A DNA stretch of 64,000 bases from Leucobacter musarum subsp. musarum (GCF_001273845.1 NZ_JHBW01000068.1:1-64000), one strand, 5' to 3'. Shown: positions 1 to 9,312, numbered from the stretch's first letter. Numbers and translations: made by a program. Notes: a model not told the origin generated them from the letters alone.

Positions 1-46
1 GGGTGGGGTCGCGAAGAGGTCGGGGTGGGGTGGGGGGTGGGGGCGG

Positions 47-78
47 GGCGTGGGGTGGGCGTCTGCCCACCCCACGCC
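47..78 (-). terminator. GC hairpin after the TPP-enzyme gene
   Basis: Two perfect 14-bp arms (47-60 and 65-78) around a 4-base loop lie just past the stop codon of the leftward TPP-enzyme gene. There is no U-tract on the leftward transcript; a C-rich run follows instead. It probably stops transcription or protects the 3' end, but it is not a textbook intrinsic terminator. Confidence 0.55.
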
Positions 79-85
79 GCAGTAC

Positions 86-1975
86 CTACTCCGCGTCGGG
101 GATGTCGAGGCCGTTCACGCGCTGGATCTCACGCTGGTACTCGGCAACGACGCTGCGCGAGACCCGGCAGTCGAGCAGGATCGTGCCGTACGCCCCGTTC
201 TCCGACCAGGTGCGCAGCGCATCGAGGTCGTCGAGGCCGCGCACGCGCACGCCGGTCGCGCCGAGCGCCGACGCCATCCCAGCGAAGTCGACATCGGGGA
301 TGAGCATGGGGCCCTCGTCGAGACCCATCGCGCCGTACAGGTGCACCTCGGCGCCGTACGCGCCATCGTTCCAGACCACGATGACGGAGCTCGACGCCGT
401 GCGGATCGCCGTCTCGAGGTCGGCGAGCGCCATCAGGCCGCCGCCGTCGCCCGTGCTGAGCACCGTCGTGGTTCCGGGCGCTGCGGCGGCCACACCGGCC
501 ACCGTCGAGAACCCCAGGCCGATCGTTTGGTAGGCCGTGCCCACCATGATCATGCGCTCGGGCGACTCCACCGGCCAGTACATGTTCGCCCATCCGAGGA
601 AGTGCCCGCCATCGGTGGTCACGTGGCGCTCCGCGGGCAGAAGCTCCCCGAGGCGCGCAGCGACTGCACGGGGGTCGAGGCGCCCATCGGCGCACAGCCC
701 GCTCGAGATGCCGGCGCTGCGCGCGCGCAGCGCCCCATCGGGCTCAAGCCCGGCGACGCGGTCGCGCCATCCAGCGCCGGCCCCGCGCACCGCGGTCACG
801 CCCGCGAGGATACGTTCGACCGTTTCGAGCGCGTCGCCCTGGAGCAGCTGGTGGGTGATCGGTCGGTTGGTCTTCGGGGCGGCAACCTGTTCCGTGTCGA
901 CGCGCAGCACGGTGGTGCCCGCGCCGAAGAGATCGCCGAAGCGCATCGTGAACTGGTTGAGGCTGGCGCCGACGACGAGTACGACGTCTGCGGTCTCGAC
1001 GAGCTCCATGGCGGCGTGCTGGCCGAATCCGCCGGTCACGCCGAGATCGAACTGCGACGCCGGGAAATGCCCGCGTCCGAGTGCGGTCGAGGACGTGATG
1101 GCACCGAGCGCGTCGGCCAGTTTGCCGAGCGCAGCGGAGGTGCCTGCCAGGTGCGCGCCGTGGCCGGCGATGAGGAGGGGGCGCTCGGCGCCCAGAAGTG
1201 CGCGCACGGCGGCCTCGACCTGGTGGTCTGCGGGCCGCATCTGCACGATCGAGGTCGACGATGTTGCGGGGCCGGTAGCGAGGGCGCTCGAGGAGCCGGA
1301 GCCGGAGGCAGTCGCCGCTGAGGCCTGCCCCGAACCCGACGCGGACGCGGACGCTGCAGCCACCGCCGACCCTGCGACCGATGCTGAGAGTGCCGCAATG
1401 ACCGCGGGATCGTCGAGGTCGATGCCGTGAGCCGGCACGGCGGGCGCACCGGATACCACGGAAGTCACGAGTGCGGCAGGTGCTGCGACAGCCGAAGAGA
1501 CAAGATCGTAGGGGATCGCGAGGACCACAGGCCGGCGCACGCGTAGCGCGTAGGCGACCGCGCGATCCACCGTGCGTTCGATGTTCGTTACCGAGAGGGT
1601 GTGCGTGCGGATGCCGAGGGCGGCCGCGAGCATTTCTTGGTCGACGTCCCACGGGCGCGGGCCCGTGCTGGGCGCGTCGCCGACGACGACGAGCATGGGG
1701 GTGTGCGCCTGCGCCGCCTCGGCGAGTGCGGTGAGCGCGTTGGTGAAGCCGGCGCCATAGGTGGTGGTCGCGATCGCGAGCTTGCCGCTCACGCGGGTGT
1801 AGGCATCGGCGGCGGCGACGGTGCCGGCCTCGTGGCGCACCGCGACGTATCGGAGGCCGAGCGCGTTCAACTGCTCGATGAGGTGGGCGTTGCCGTTGCC
1901 CATGAGGCCGAACGAGGCGGCGGAGTGGGGTGCGAGTGCGGTCGCGAGCGCGCGCACCAGAGTGGTGTCAGACAT
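86..1975 (-). CDS. Thiamine-pyrophosphate-dependent enzyme (acetolactate synthase/benzoylformate decarboxylase family)
   Basis: A 629-residue TPP enzyme of the acetolactate synthase-like superfamily. The N-terminal PYR domain carries the cofactor-activating Glu in RHEAG (E49). A central TPP_M domain follows, and the C-terminal PP domain has the Mg/TPP motif GDGGG followed about 26 residues later by WND. The exact substrate, a 2-keto acid, cannot be read from sequence. An ATG at 1975 is preferred over GTG at 1978 because AAGGA sits 6 bases before it. An oddity is a roughly 50-residue Ala/Ser/Gly-rich stretch (about residues 195-243) between the first and middle domains, where family members normally have a short linker. 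The gene lies downstream of an IclR regulator on the same strand and may belong to the same aromatic or keto-acid catabolic unit. Family assignment is firm; function is open. Confidence 0.85.
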   Translation of the reverse strand: MSDTTLVRALATALAPHSAASFGLMGNGNAHLIEQLNALGLRYVAVRHEAGTVAAADAYTRVSGKLAIATTTYGAGFTNALTALAEAAQAHTPMLVVVGDAPSTGPRPWDVDQEMLAAALGIRTHTLSVTNIERTVDRAVAYALRVRRPVVLAIPYDLVSSAVAAPAALVTSVVSGAPAVPAHGIDLDDPAVIAALSASVAGSAVAAASASASGSGQASAATASGSGSSSALATGPATSSTSIVQMRPADHQVEAAVRALLGAERPLLIAGHGAHLAGTSAALGKLADALGAITSSTALGRGHFPASQFDLGVTGGFGQHAAMELVETADVVLVVGASLNQFTMRFGDLFGAGTTVLRVDTEQVAAPKTNRPITHQLLQGDALETVERILAGVTAVRGAGAGWRDRVAGLEPDGALRARSAGISSGLCADGRLDPRAVAARLGELLPAERHVTTDGGHFLGWANMYWPVESPERMIMVGTAYQTIGLGFSTVAGVAAAAPGTTTVLSTGDGGGLMALADLETAIRTASSSVIVVWNDGAYGAEVHLYGAMGLDEGPMLIPDVDFAGMASALGATGVRVRGLDDLDALRTWSENGAYGTILLDCRVSRSVVAEYQREIQRVNGLDIPDAE

Positions 1976-2190
1976 CACAGATCCTTCGGGAGGGACACGA
2001 AATACAGGGAACCGTGTATGTCTCGCCGGCGGCTTCGCTCAGCAGCAGCGCCCCTTTTTCGAGCGCCTTCTCCGGCCGGGTCGGGGTGAACCGACCGAAC
2101 TGGACGATCTCATCATACTGGCGGATCGCGTTCGGTGCTCAGTGGTTCTCGCGATGGCAGAGCGGCGTTTCGCGGCCCTGATCGCCGTGC

Positions 2191-2967
2191 CTAGCGGTAA
2201 CTCTGCGCGATGCGCTCGGCGGCTTCCTGGAGCGCATCGACAACCTCGCCGATCGTATCGGGCACTTTGAAGTGCACGACGGCGATCGCTGCGGGAGGTT
2301 CGCCGGCGATGCGCAGCGGCACCGCGATGCCCGTGACGTCATCGATCACTTCGGCTCGACTGATTGCGTAGCCGTTGCGCCGCGCCTCGCTGCCCGACTT
2401 GCTCATCTCGGGTTCGCCGAGGTACGCCTTGCGCTCGGCGCGCGTCAACGATGACTCGATTGCGTGTCCGGGGGCGCCGCGATGCAGCGGGTGGCGCACG
2501 CCGGGGTTGCGGGCGATAGTCGCGGCGACGTTCGACGGCTCGGCGGTGACGAGCGTGACGACCTCGTCGGCGTCGAGCACGGTCACGAATGTGGTCATGC
2601 CGAGTTCATAGGCGACTTCGGTGATCACGGGCATCGCGGCGGTGTGCAGCGCGGGGGCGACTCCGCGCGCCAGCACCATGAGCTTCGGGCCGAGCCGAAT
2701 GTGGCCGGCTTCGTTGCGTGCGACGAATCGGCGCTCCTCGAGCGACCGCAGGATCCGGTACGCGTTCGAGCGGTGCACGCCGAGGCCGGAAGCAAGTTCG
2801 GCAATCGACATCGGTGTGCCGGCCTCGGCGAGCAATTCGAGCGCGCGGAGGCCCCGGGAGAGCGTCTGCGAGCCGGCAGTGCCGCCGGTACCGCCGGCCG
2901 CACCGGCGGTCGTGCCCGGAGCGGTGCTCGCCTCGGTCTCGGGTGCGGCGTCGCTCTGAGGGGTCAT
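2191..2967 (-). CDS. IclR-family transcriptional regulator
   Basis: A 258-residue regulator. After a disordered Ala/Gly-rich N-terminus comes a winged HTH (SRGLRALELLAEAG through LGVHRSNAYRILRSLEERR, about residues 40-90), then the IclR effector domain. The ATG at 2967 was chosen because the longer reading upstream has no family similarity and would run across the divergent promoter. It is divergent from the monooxygenase gene at 3111, and an 8-bp inverted repeat (3051-3073) lies between them. IclR proteins typically control adjacent aromatic or keto-acid catabolic genes, so it probably regulates the monooxygenase and possibly the TPP enzyme; that link is inference. Confidence 0.9.
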   Translation of the reverse strand: MTPQSDAAPETEASTAPGTTAGAAGGTGGTAGSQTLSRGLRALELLAEAGTPMSIAELASGLGVHRSNAYRILRSLEERRFVARNEAGHIRLGPKLMVLARGVAPALHTAAMPVITEVAYELGMTTFVTVLDADEVVTLVTAEPSNVAATIARNPGVRHPLHRGAPGHAIESSLTRAERKAYLGEPEMSKSGSEARRNGYAISRAEVIDDVTGIAVPLRIAGEPPAAIAVVHFKVPDTIGEVVDALQEAAERIAQSYR

Positions 2968-3050
2968 GCGTCCATTCTCTCGGATCGTTTGGGTTCGCGT
3001 GTTGCGCACGGCGCAGTCGCCACATATTCTTGCTGTGCAGTATTCAGACT

Positions 3051-3073
3051 GCGTGTTCAATTATAGAACACGC
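3051..3073. promoter_or_regulatory. Candidate IclR operator
   Basis: A perfect inverted repeat, GCGTGTTC (3051-3058) and GAACACGC (3066-3073), around the AT-rich spacer AATTATA. It lies in the divergent gap between the IclR gene and the monooxygenase gene, about 38 bases before the latter's start. Arm length and AT-rich centre fit a dimeric winged-HTH site. Binding by this IclR protein is inferred from position. Confidence 0.55.
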
Positions 3074-3110
3074 TCCCGGCGGCTACACCGTCGGGCAGTG
3101 AGGAGAAACA

Positions 3111-5015
3111 GTGCAGTTCCACCACCACGGCTACGTGTCCACCGACCCCCGCATTCTTCCCGCGGCCGGTGTCGGCCTCGACCGCCCCGCAGATCTGCCC
3201 GAGAACATCGACGTGCTGATCGTCGGTTCGGGCCCCGCCGGCATCGTCACGGCGGCGCAGCTCGCACAGTTCCCGAACGTCGTGACGCGAGTGGTCGAGC
3301 GTCGCGACGGTCGACTCGTGCTGGGCCAGGCCGACGGCATCCAGGCGCGCAGCGTCGAGACGTTCCAGGCGTTCGGGTTCGCCCAGCAGATCACGCAGGA
3401 GGCCTACCGAATCACGGAGACCGATTTCTGGAGCCCTGATCCCGAAAACCCGGGGAACATCGTGCGGAGTTCGATCACGCCCGACGACCCGAAGGGCATC
3501 AGTGAGTTTCCGCACCTCATCGTGAATCAGGCTCGGGTGATCGACTACTTCGCCGAGTACGCGCGTCGAGCGCCGGCCCGCGGCGACGTCGACTACGGAT
3601 ACGAGTTCGTGGGCCTCGAAGTGACGGGCGAGGGGGAGTACCCGGTCACCGTGATGCTGCGTCGCATCACGGGGTACACCGGAGCCGGCATCAACGCCGA
3701 GAAGACCAACGACGACGCGGGTGAGACCGTTATCGTGCACGCGAAGTATGTGGTCGGCGCCGACGGTGCCCGCTCCAGCGTGCGCCGGGCCATCGGCGGC
3801 ACACTCGCCGGCTCGACCTCGCTGCACGCCTGGGGTGTCATGGACGTGCTCGCCGTCACCGACTTCCCCGACTTCCGGAAGAAGTGCATCATCCACTCGC
3901 AGGCCGGAAGCATCCTGCACATCCCGCGCGAGGGCAACCACCTCGCGCGCATCTACGTCGACCTGGGCGAAACCGACGAGCACGATGCGGGGAAGGTGCG
4001 CGGCACCGCCCTCGAAGACGTCATCGCCCGAGCGAACGCGATCCTGCACCCCTACACGCTCGATGTGAAAGACGTGCCCTGGCACAGCGTGTACGAGGTC
4101 GCGCACCGGCTCACCGACCGGTTCGACGACGCCGCGACGTCGCCCGACGGCAAGGGCCGAGTCTTCTTGATGGGTGACGCCTGCCACACGCACAGCGCCA
4201 AGGCGGGGCAGGGCATGAACGTGTCGATGCAAGATGGGTGGAATCTGGGCTGGAAACTCGGCTACGTGCTCGAAGGGCGTAGCCCGGATTCGCTGCTGCA
4301 GACGTACTCCGACGAGCGCTGGGTAACCTCCAAGAACCTCATCGACTTCGACCACGAGTGGTCGACGCTGATGGCGAAGAAGCCGGAGGAGTTCGAGAAC
4401 CCCGGCGAGGTCGAGGAGTTCTACGTGCGCACGGCCGAATTCCCGGCGGGCTTCATGACCGAATACACCGAGTCGATGCTCATCGGGAACGACGTGCACC
4501 AGGAGCTCGCGAGCGGCTTTACGCTGGGCAAGCGCTTCAAGTCCGTGCTCACGACGCGGGTCTCGGACGCGGTCGATATCCACCTCGGCCATCACCATCG
4601 TGCCGACGGCCGCTTCCGCGTCTACGCCTTCGCTGACGCGACCGGCGAGCGACTCGATGACTGGGCGGCCTGGATACTCGACTCCGCCGACTCCCCGCTC
4701 GCCCGATTCACGCCGGAAGCAGCCGACATCGACGCGATCTTCGACGTCAAAGCCGTGTACCAGCAGCACCACCACGGCGTCGATCTCGAGCGCGTCTCGA
4801 AGCTTTTCCTGCCCGCGTCGGGCCCGTTCGGGCTCACCGATTACGAGAAGGTCTACGCAGCGCATCCCGACGACGACATCTTCGACGCCCGAGGCATCAG
4901 CCGTGACGGCGCCGTCGTGATCGTGCGCCCCGATCAGTACGTCTCGGCGATTCTGCCGCTCGACGATCCGGCGGGCGTCGCGGCGTACTTCGCCGAGTTC
5001 TTGCTCGAGCGCTGA
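3111..5015 (+). CDS. FAD-dependent monooxygenase, 3-hydroxybenzoate 4-monooxygenase (MobA)-like
   Basis: A 634-residue flavoprotein hydroxylase of the phenol 2-monooxygenase/3-hydroxybenzoate 4-monooxygenase group. It shows the FAD Rossmann motif VLIVGSGPAG (residues about 35-44), the conserved LGQADGIQARSVE segment near residue 75, and the second FAD motif GDACHTHSAKAGQGMN. A C-terminal thioredoxin-like domain is present, as expected from the length (about 640 residues is usual). The N-terminal opening (MQFHHHGY) also matches the MobA group. Such enzymes use NADPH and O2 to hydroxylate phenolic acids. No ring-cleavage dioxygenase is encoded nearby, so the actual substrate is uncertain. A GAGGAG-like Shine-Dalgarno precedes the ATG. 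It is divergent from an IclR regulator. Confidence 0.85.
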   Translation: MQFHHHGYVSTDPRILPAAGVGLDRPADLPENIDVLIVGSGPAGIVTAAQLAQFPNVVTRVVERRDGRLVLGQADGIQARSVETFQAFGFAQQITQEAYRITETDFWSPDPENPGNIVRSSITPDDPKGISEFPHLIVNQARVIDYFAEYARRAPARGDVDYGYEFVGLEVTGEGEYPVTVMLRRITGYTGAGINAEKTNDDAGETVIVHAKYVVGADGARSSVRRAIGGTLAGSTSLHAWGVMDVLAVTDFPDFRKKCIIHSQAGSILHIPREGNHLARIYVDLGETDEHDAGKVRGTALEDVIARANAILHPYTLDVKDVPWHSVYEVAHRLTDRFDDAATSPDGKGRVFLMGDACHTHSAKAGQGMNVSMQDGWNLGWKLGYVLEGRSPDSLLQTYSDERWVTSKNLIDFDHEWSTLMAKKPEEFENPGEVEEFYVRTAEFPAGFMTEYTESMLIGNDVHQELASGFTLGKRFKSVLTTRVSDAVDIHLGHHHRADGRFRVYAFADATGERLDDWAAWILDSADSPLARFTPEAADIDAIFDVKAVYQQHHHGVDLERVSKLFLPASGPFGLTDYEKVYAAHPDDDIFDARGISRDGAVVIVRPDQYVSAILPLDDPAGVAAYFAEFLLER

Positions 5016-5050
5016 CCCGCGCCGCGCTCGCCCGCACCGCACTGCGCACA

Positions 5051-5094
5051 TGACTGAGGCCCCCGGATCGCATCGAATCCGGGGGCCTCAGTCA
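5051..5094. terminator. Bidirectional terminator (18-bp perfect inverted repeat)
   Basis: Perfect 18-bp arms (5051-5068 and 5077-5094) with an 8-base loop lie between the converging monooxygenase and aldehyde dehydrogenase genes. The symmetry allows it to serve both transcripts. No strong U-tract follows on either side, which is common in high-GC actinobacteria. Confidence 0.8.
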
Positions 5095-5128
5095 AGCTGG
5101 CCGCTGCACGAGTCAGCAGCCGAAGGGC

Positions 5129-6487
5129 TTACTTCGCGGCGAAGCGGAAGAGCTTCTTATTCGCGAACTCAAGCATGCCGACCTTGCCGAGCTCACGGCC
5201 GTAGCCCGACTTCTTCACGCCGCCGAAGGGTACGTCTGCGCCCTCGAGGCCGGCGCCGCCGATGAACACCATGCCCACGTCGAGCTGGTTACCGACCTGC
5301 TCCGCGCGATCGAGATCGTCGCAGATGATGACCGAGCCGAGGCCGTAGGGCGAGGAGTTGGCGAGATCGATCGCCTCCTGATCGCTCGACACCTTGTAGA
5401 GCTGCGCAACGGGGCCGAATAGCTCCTGGCTGTATACGTCCATCGCCGGGGTGATGTTCGTGATGATCGACGGGGTGTAGAGGTTGCCGTCGGGGGTGTT
5501 GTTGCCCACGAGCAACTCGGCGCCCTGATCGATCGCGCCCTGCACCTGCTTCGTCAGGGTGCTGGTCGCCGCCGCCGACGACAGCGGACCGAAGTCGCCT
5601 GCCTCGTACGACTGGCCACCGATGGCCGCCTTGTACTTCTCGGCGAACGCGTCGAAGAGCGAGTCGATGACGACGATGCGCTTCGAACCGTTGCAGGCCT
5701 GCCCGGTGTTCTCCATGCGGCCGCCCACGGCGTGCTCGACCGCGTGGTCGAGATCGTCGGTGTCGAGCACGAGGAAGACGTCAGAGCCGCCCAGCTCGAG
5801 CACGCACTTCTTGAGGTGCTGGCCGGCCTGCGCGGCGACGATCGCACCGGCGCGCTCCGAACCGGTCAGCGAGACGCCCTGCACGCGGTCGTCGGCGATG
5901 ATGTCGGAGAGCTGCTCGTGCGTGGCGAACACGTTGACGTAGGCGCCCTTCGGGAACCCGGCGTCGAGGAAGAGCTGCTCGAGTGCGAGTGCCGACTCGG
6001 GGCACTGCGCGGCGTGTTTGAGTACGATCGTGTTGCCCAGAATCAGGTTCGGTACCGCGAAGCGGGCGACCTGGTAGTAGGGGTAGTTCCATGGCATGAT
6101 GCCGAGGATCACGCCGGTGCCCTGGAAGCGGAAGAACGACTTCAGGCCGTCTTCGACCTCGAGCTGCTCGTCGGCCAGCCACTTCTCGGCGTTGTCGGCG
6201 AACGCTGCGGTGATCGCGCCGGAGAACTCGGCCTCGCCGATCGACTGATCGAGGGGCTTGCCCATCTCGCGGTTGATGATCGCGCCGAGCTCGTCCTTGC
6301 GCTCGTCGAAGAGCTCCGCGGCCCGCTTGGCGAGGGCGGCGCGCTCGGCGACCGTGGTCTTACGCGACCAGTTCTGGTAGGCCTCCTGGGCCGACGCGAG
6401 CGAGGCCTCGATCTCCTCTGCGGTCGCGTCGGGGTACTCGGCGACTGTCTCGCCCGTAGCCGGATTGATGACGGCGAACGTGCTCAT
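5129..6487 (-). CDS. NAD(P)-dependent aldehyde dehydrogenase, succinate-semialdehyde dehydrogenase-like
   Basis: A 452-residue aldehyde dehydrogenase. The start is the ATG at 6487 (AAGGAG lies upstream), opening with FAVINPATGETVAEYPDA. The Rossmann-associated MPWNYPYYQVARF segment, the catalytic Glu in LELGGSD and the nucleophilic Cys in GQACNGSKR are all present. The length matches the shorter GabD/Sad type that lacks the N-terminal extension. It oxidises an aldehyde such as succinate semialdehyde to the acid; the precise substrate is not determinable. A second, more distant paralogue lies at 18225-19694. Confidence 0.88.
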   Translation of the reverse strand: MSTFAVINPATGETVAEYPDATAEEIEASLASAQEAYQNWSRKTTVAERAALAKRAAELFDERKDELGAIINREMGKPLDQSIGEAEFSGAITAAFADNAEKWLADEQLEVEDGLKSFFRFQGTGVILGIMPWNYPYYQVARFAVPNLILGNTIVLKHAAQCPESALALEQLFLDAGFPKGAYVNVFATHEQLSDIIADDRVQGVSLTGSERAGAIVAAQAGQHLKKCVLELGGSDVFLVLDTDDLDHAVEHAVGGRMENTGQACNGSKRIVVIDSLFDAFAEKYKAAIGGQSYEAGDFGPLSSAAATSTLTKQVQGAIDQGAELLVGNNTPDGNLYTPSIITNITPAMDVYSQELFGPVAQLYKVSSDQEAIDLANSSPYGLGSVIICDDLDRAEQVGNQLDVGMVFIGGAGLEGADVPFGGVKKSGYGRELGKVGMLEFANKKLFRFAAK

Positions 6488-6675
6488 AGGTGACTCACTC
6501 CTTAGTGATCGTCGGGGTTTGTGCACGCCCAGTCTCGCACACCCTGACCACCGAGCACTACCGCCCGACGTGTCGAAATCATGCGAATGTGCCGGGGGTT
6601 CGCTGAGCATTTCGCGCGTCAAAGTGCCTCGAAACTGCGAAATCAGTTGTCACTGGTGACCGGGCGAATGGCGGA

Positions 6676-7623
6676 TCACCGGAACGCTGCGCGCAACTCC
6701 GCCACCAGGTCGTGTCGAGCCGCGGCTCCGATGCGCGTGGGCAGCAGCGGGTACACGTGCACCTGGCCGGAGACCTCGTGCAGGGTGTGCGGCACCCCCG
6801 CCGCTGCGAGTCGCTCGATGAGCACGTGCGCGTCGGGGTTGAGCACGTCGTGGGTGCCCGAGTAGACGCTAACGGGGCCGAGGCCGGTGAGGTCGCCGAA
6901 GAGCGGACTCACAATCGGGTCGGTGAGCGGCAGTTCGCCCCGCCAGGCTTCGGCGAGCACCTCGCCGCCCGGCACCCCGAGCCAGGGGTCGTCGGGCTGC
7001 ACCTCGGGAATGCGCGGATTCGCCCAGGTGAGATCGAGCGCGGGCGAGATGAGCGCGGTGTGCGTCAGGCGGACGCCGCGGTCGCGCAGGGTGAGCGCCG
7101 CCGAGAGCCCGATCTGCCCGCCTGCCGAGTCGCCGACGAGACCCACGGTGCGACCTTCGGCGTGCAGCTGCTCGACGAGCGCGACGACGCCGTCGTGCGA
7201 ATCTGCCGCGGTGCCGAATGGCACGAGCGGATAGATGGGGACGACCACGTCGACGTCGACCTCGTGCGCGAGCTGCGCGATGAGGCGCCAGTGGAATCCC
7301 GAGATTTCGTTCACCCAGCCGCCGCCGTGCACGTACGCGATGACGGCACGCGGTGAGCTCGGTCGAGCGTTCGTCGACGGTGAGACCGTATAGATGGGCC
7401 AACCCGCCGACCGGGCTACGGCGACCCGCACCCCGTGCGGCAGCTTCTGCGGCGGTGCGTAGCTTGCGGGGCGCAGGGCGCGTTCGGCGATGCGATCCTG
7501 CGCGCCCTGCGCCGTGACGAAGGGGCGATTCGCGCGCAGCGCTTTCAAGACCAGGGGGACGGCGGCATCGGGAAGAATCAACGGAGCTCCTCGGGTTGGC
7601 TGCCGCCATCCTCGCAGGATCAT
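6676..7623 (-). CDS. Alpha/beta hydrolase, HSL-type esterase/lipase
   Basis: A 315-residue hydrolase of the hormone-sensitive-lipase group. It has the oxyanion-hole motif HGGGW, the nucleophile elbow GDSAGG, the acid Asp in SGTHDVLNPDA and the catalytic His in SGQVHVYPLL, so the triad looks intact. The ATG at 7623 is supported by GGAGG five bases upstream. A TTG at 7581, also with GAGGAG, is an alternative that would remove 14 residues. Such enzymes cleave short-chain acyl esters in the cytoplasm. It is divergent from the permease gene at 7700. Confidence 0.85.
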   Translation of the reverse strand: MILRGWRQPTRGAPLILPDAAVPLVLKALRANRPFVTAQGAQDRIAERALRPASYAPPQKLPHGVRVAVARSAGWPIYTVSPSTNARPSSPRAVIAYVHGGGWVNEISGFHWRLIAQLAHEVDVDVVVPIYPLVPFGTAADSHDGVVALVEQLHAEGRTVGLVGDSAGGQIGLSAALTLRDRGVRLTHTALISPALDLTWANPRIPEVQPDDPWLGVPGGEVLAEAWRGELPLTDPIVSPLFGDLTGLGPVSVYSGTHDVLNPDAHVLIERLAAAGVPHTLHEVSGQVHVYPLLPTRIGAAARHDLVAELRAAFR

Positions 7624-7699
7624 CCGCCCCTCCGCCAGCTTCGGCGACGCGTATAGGATGAGCGCTGACGTACCGAACCTCATCGAGGAGGAGCCTGCA

Positions 7700-9220
7700 A
7701 TGGCGAAGCACACGCTCAGTAATGCCACCGATACCGGACACATCCACGTTGGCAAGGGACTCAATCAGGGCGCGCTCGGCGTCGTCGGCTCGACCATCAT
7801 CGGGCTCGCCTCGACCGCGCCGCTCTACTCGCTCGCGGCCACACTCGGCTACGTGATCGTCGCGGTTGGCGCGCAGGCGCCGCTCGTGTTCGTCGTGGCC
7901 TGCATTCCGATGGTCTTTGCGGCGTTCGCCTACCAGGAACTCAACCGCGAGATGCCCGACTGCGGCACGACGTTCGTGTGGGGTGCCAAGGCGTTCGGCC
8001 CGATCACGGGGTGGATCGGCGGCTGGGCGGTCGCGGTGTCGGCGGTGATGGTGCTCGCCAACGTCGGGGAGATCACCGGAAAGTACTTCTGGCTGCTGCT
8101 CGGCAACGAGGAGTTCGCCGACAACCGCGTGATCGTCGTGGCGACCTCGGTGGTCTTCATGGCGCTGATGACCTTTGTGAGCACCATCGGCGTGCAGATC
8201 GGCGAGCGCCTGCAAATGGTGCTCATGACGATCCAGATCGTCGCGATGGTGCTGTTCGGCGGGCTGGCGCTCTGGCACGCACTCGACGGCAGCAACGCCG
8301 GGTCGATCGCCTTCGACTGGCAGTGGTTCAATCCGGGCGAGCTGACATCGTGGTCGGGCTTCATGGAGGCCGTGCTGCTCGCGCTCTTCATCTACTGGGG
8401 CTGGGATACCTGCCTCGCGCTGAACGAGGAGACGAAGAACCCGCGGAAGACCCCGGGGCGGGCGGCGATCTCGACGATCGTGATCCTCATCGTGCTGTAC
8501 GTCGGCATCTCGATCGCCGTGATGATGTTTGCCGGGTTCGGTGACACGGGCTTCGGCCTCACCAACGAGGCGAACCTCGACGACGTCTTCACCGTGCTGG
8601 GCGGCGCGCTCTTCGGGCCGTGGGGCTGGTTCCTGCTGCTCGGCGTGATGCTGTCGGCGGCCTCGTCGACACAGACGACCATTCTGCCCACCGCGCGCGG
8701 CACGCTCTCGATGGCGGTCTACCGGGCGCTGCCCGCGAAGTTCGCCGAACTGCACCCGAAGTTCAAGACGCCGTGGTTCTCGACCACGGTGATGGGGGCG
8801 GCGGCGATCGTCTACTACGTCGGCATGTCGATTCTGTCTGAAGACATGCTCGCCGATTCGCTCACCTCCATGGGCCTCGCGGTCGCGCTCTACTACGCGA
8901 TCACCTCGTTCGCCTGTGTCTGGTACTTCCGCGACACGCTGCGAGACAGTGCCCGCAACCTGTGGATGCGCGGCATCTTGCCGGCTCTCGGCGGCATCCT
9001 GCTCGCCTACGCGTTCGTGCAGTCGTGCATCGACATGATCAGCGTCGATTACAGCTACACCGTCATCTTCGGTATCGGCGGCGCCTTCGTGATCGGCGTC
9101 GGGGCGATTCTGCTCGGCTTCGTGCTGCTCGGCATCTGGTGGCTGCGGCCGAACGCGAAGCCGTACTTCCGGCGCGAGAGCCTCAACCGCGATACCCCGA
9201 TCCTCGTTCCCGACGAGTAG
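7700..9220 (+). CDS. APC-superfamily amino-acid permease
   Basis: A 506-residue polytopic membrane protein with about 12 hydrophobic helices. Helix 1 contains the broken-helix substrate motif (STIIGLASTAPLYSLAATLG), typical of the actinobacterial APC permeases for amino acids or amines. The ATG at 7700 follows a strong GAGGAGGAG ribosome site; the longer reading upstream is non-coding. It probably imports an amino acid or amine by proton symport. An amine oxidase lies downstream at 9717, so an amine substrate is conceivable but unproven. Confidence 0.88.
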   Translation: MAKHTLSNATDTGHIHVGKGLNQGALGVVGSTIIGLASTAPLYSLAATLGYVIVAVGAQAPLVFVVACIPMVFAAFAYQELNREMPDCGTTFVWGAKAFGPITGWIGGWAVAVSAVMVLANVGEITGKYFWLLLGNEEFADNRVIVVATSVVFMALMTFVSTIGVQIGERLQMVLMTIQIVAMVLFGGLALWHALDGSNAGSIAFDWQWFNPGELTSWSGFMEAVLLALFIYWGWDTCLALNEETKNPRKTPGRAAISTIVILIVLYVGISIAVMMFAGFGDTGFGLTNEANLDDVFTVLGGALFGPWGWFLLLGVMLSAASSTQTTILPTARGTLSMAVYRALPAKFAELHPKFKTPWFSTTVMGAAAIVYYVGMSILSEDMLADSLTSMGLAVALYYAITSFACVWYFRDTLRDSARNLWMRGILPALGGILLAYAFVQSCIDMISVDYSYTVIFGIGGAFVIGVGAILLGFVLLGIWWLRPNAKPYFRRESLNRDTPILVPDE

Positions 9221-9240
9221 GCCGGCCGGATCGCCTGAAC

Positions 9241-9291
9241 CGTTACGGGGTCTTCACGGAGTCGCGCGCGACCTGTGACGGCCCCGTAACG
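9241..9291 (+). other. Stem-loop between permease and small membrane gene
   Basis: Ten-base arms (9241-9250 and 9282-9291) enclose about 31 bases. Those bases hold a second small hairpin, GTCGC/GCGAC, at 9261-9272. It follows the permease stop codon by 20 bases. It could act as a terminator or a processing structure; there is no U-tract. Confidence 0.45.
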
Positions 9292-9312
9292 CACTTCCCG
9301 TGGAATAGACGC

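Noticed and set aside
3057-5051. 664-residue open frame antisense to the monooxygenase gene
   Set aside because: High GC leaves long open frames opposite real genes. Translation shows no recognisable domain and it covers a full-length flavoprotein on the other strand.
6869-8755. 628-residue open frame opposite the permease gene
   Set aside because: Very His/Asp/Arg-rich shadow of the permease, extending into the esterase in the wrong frame.
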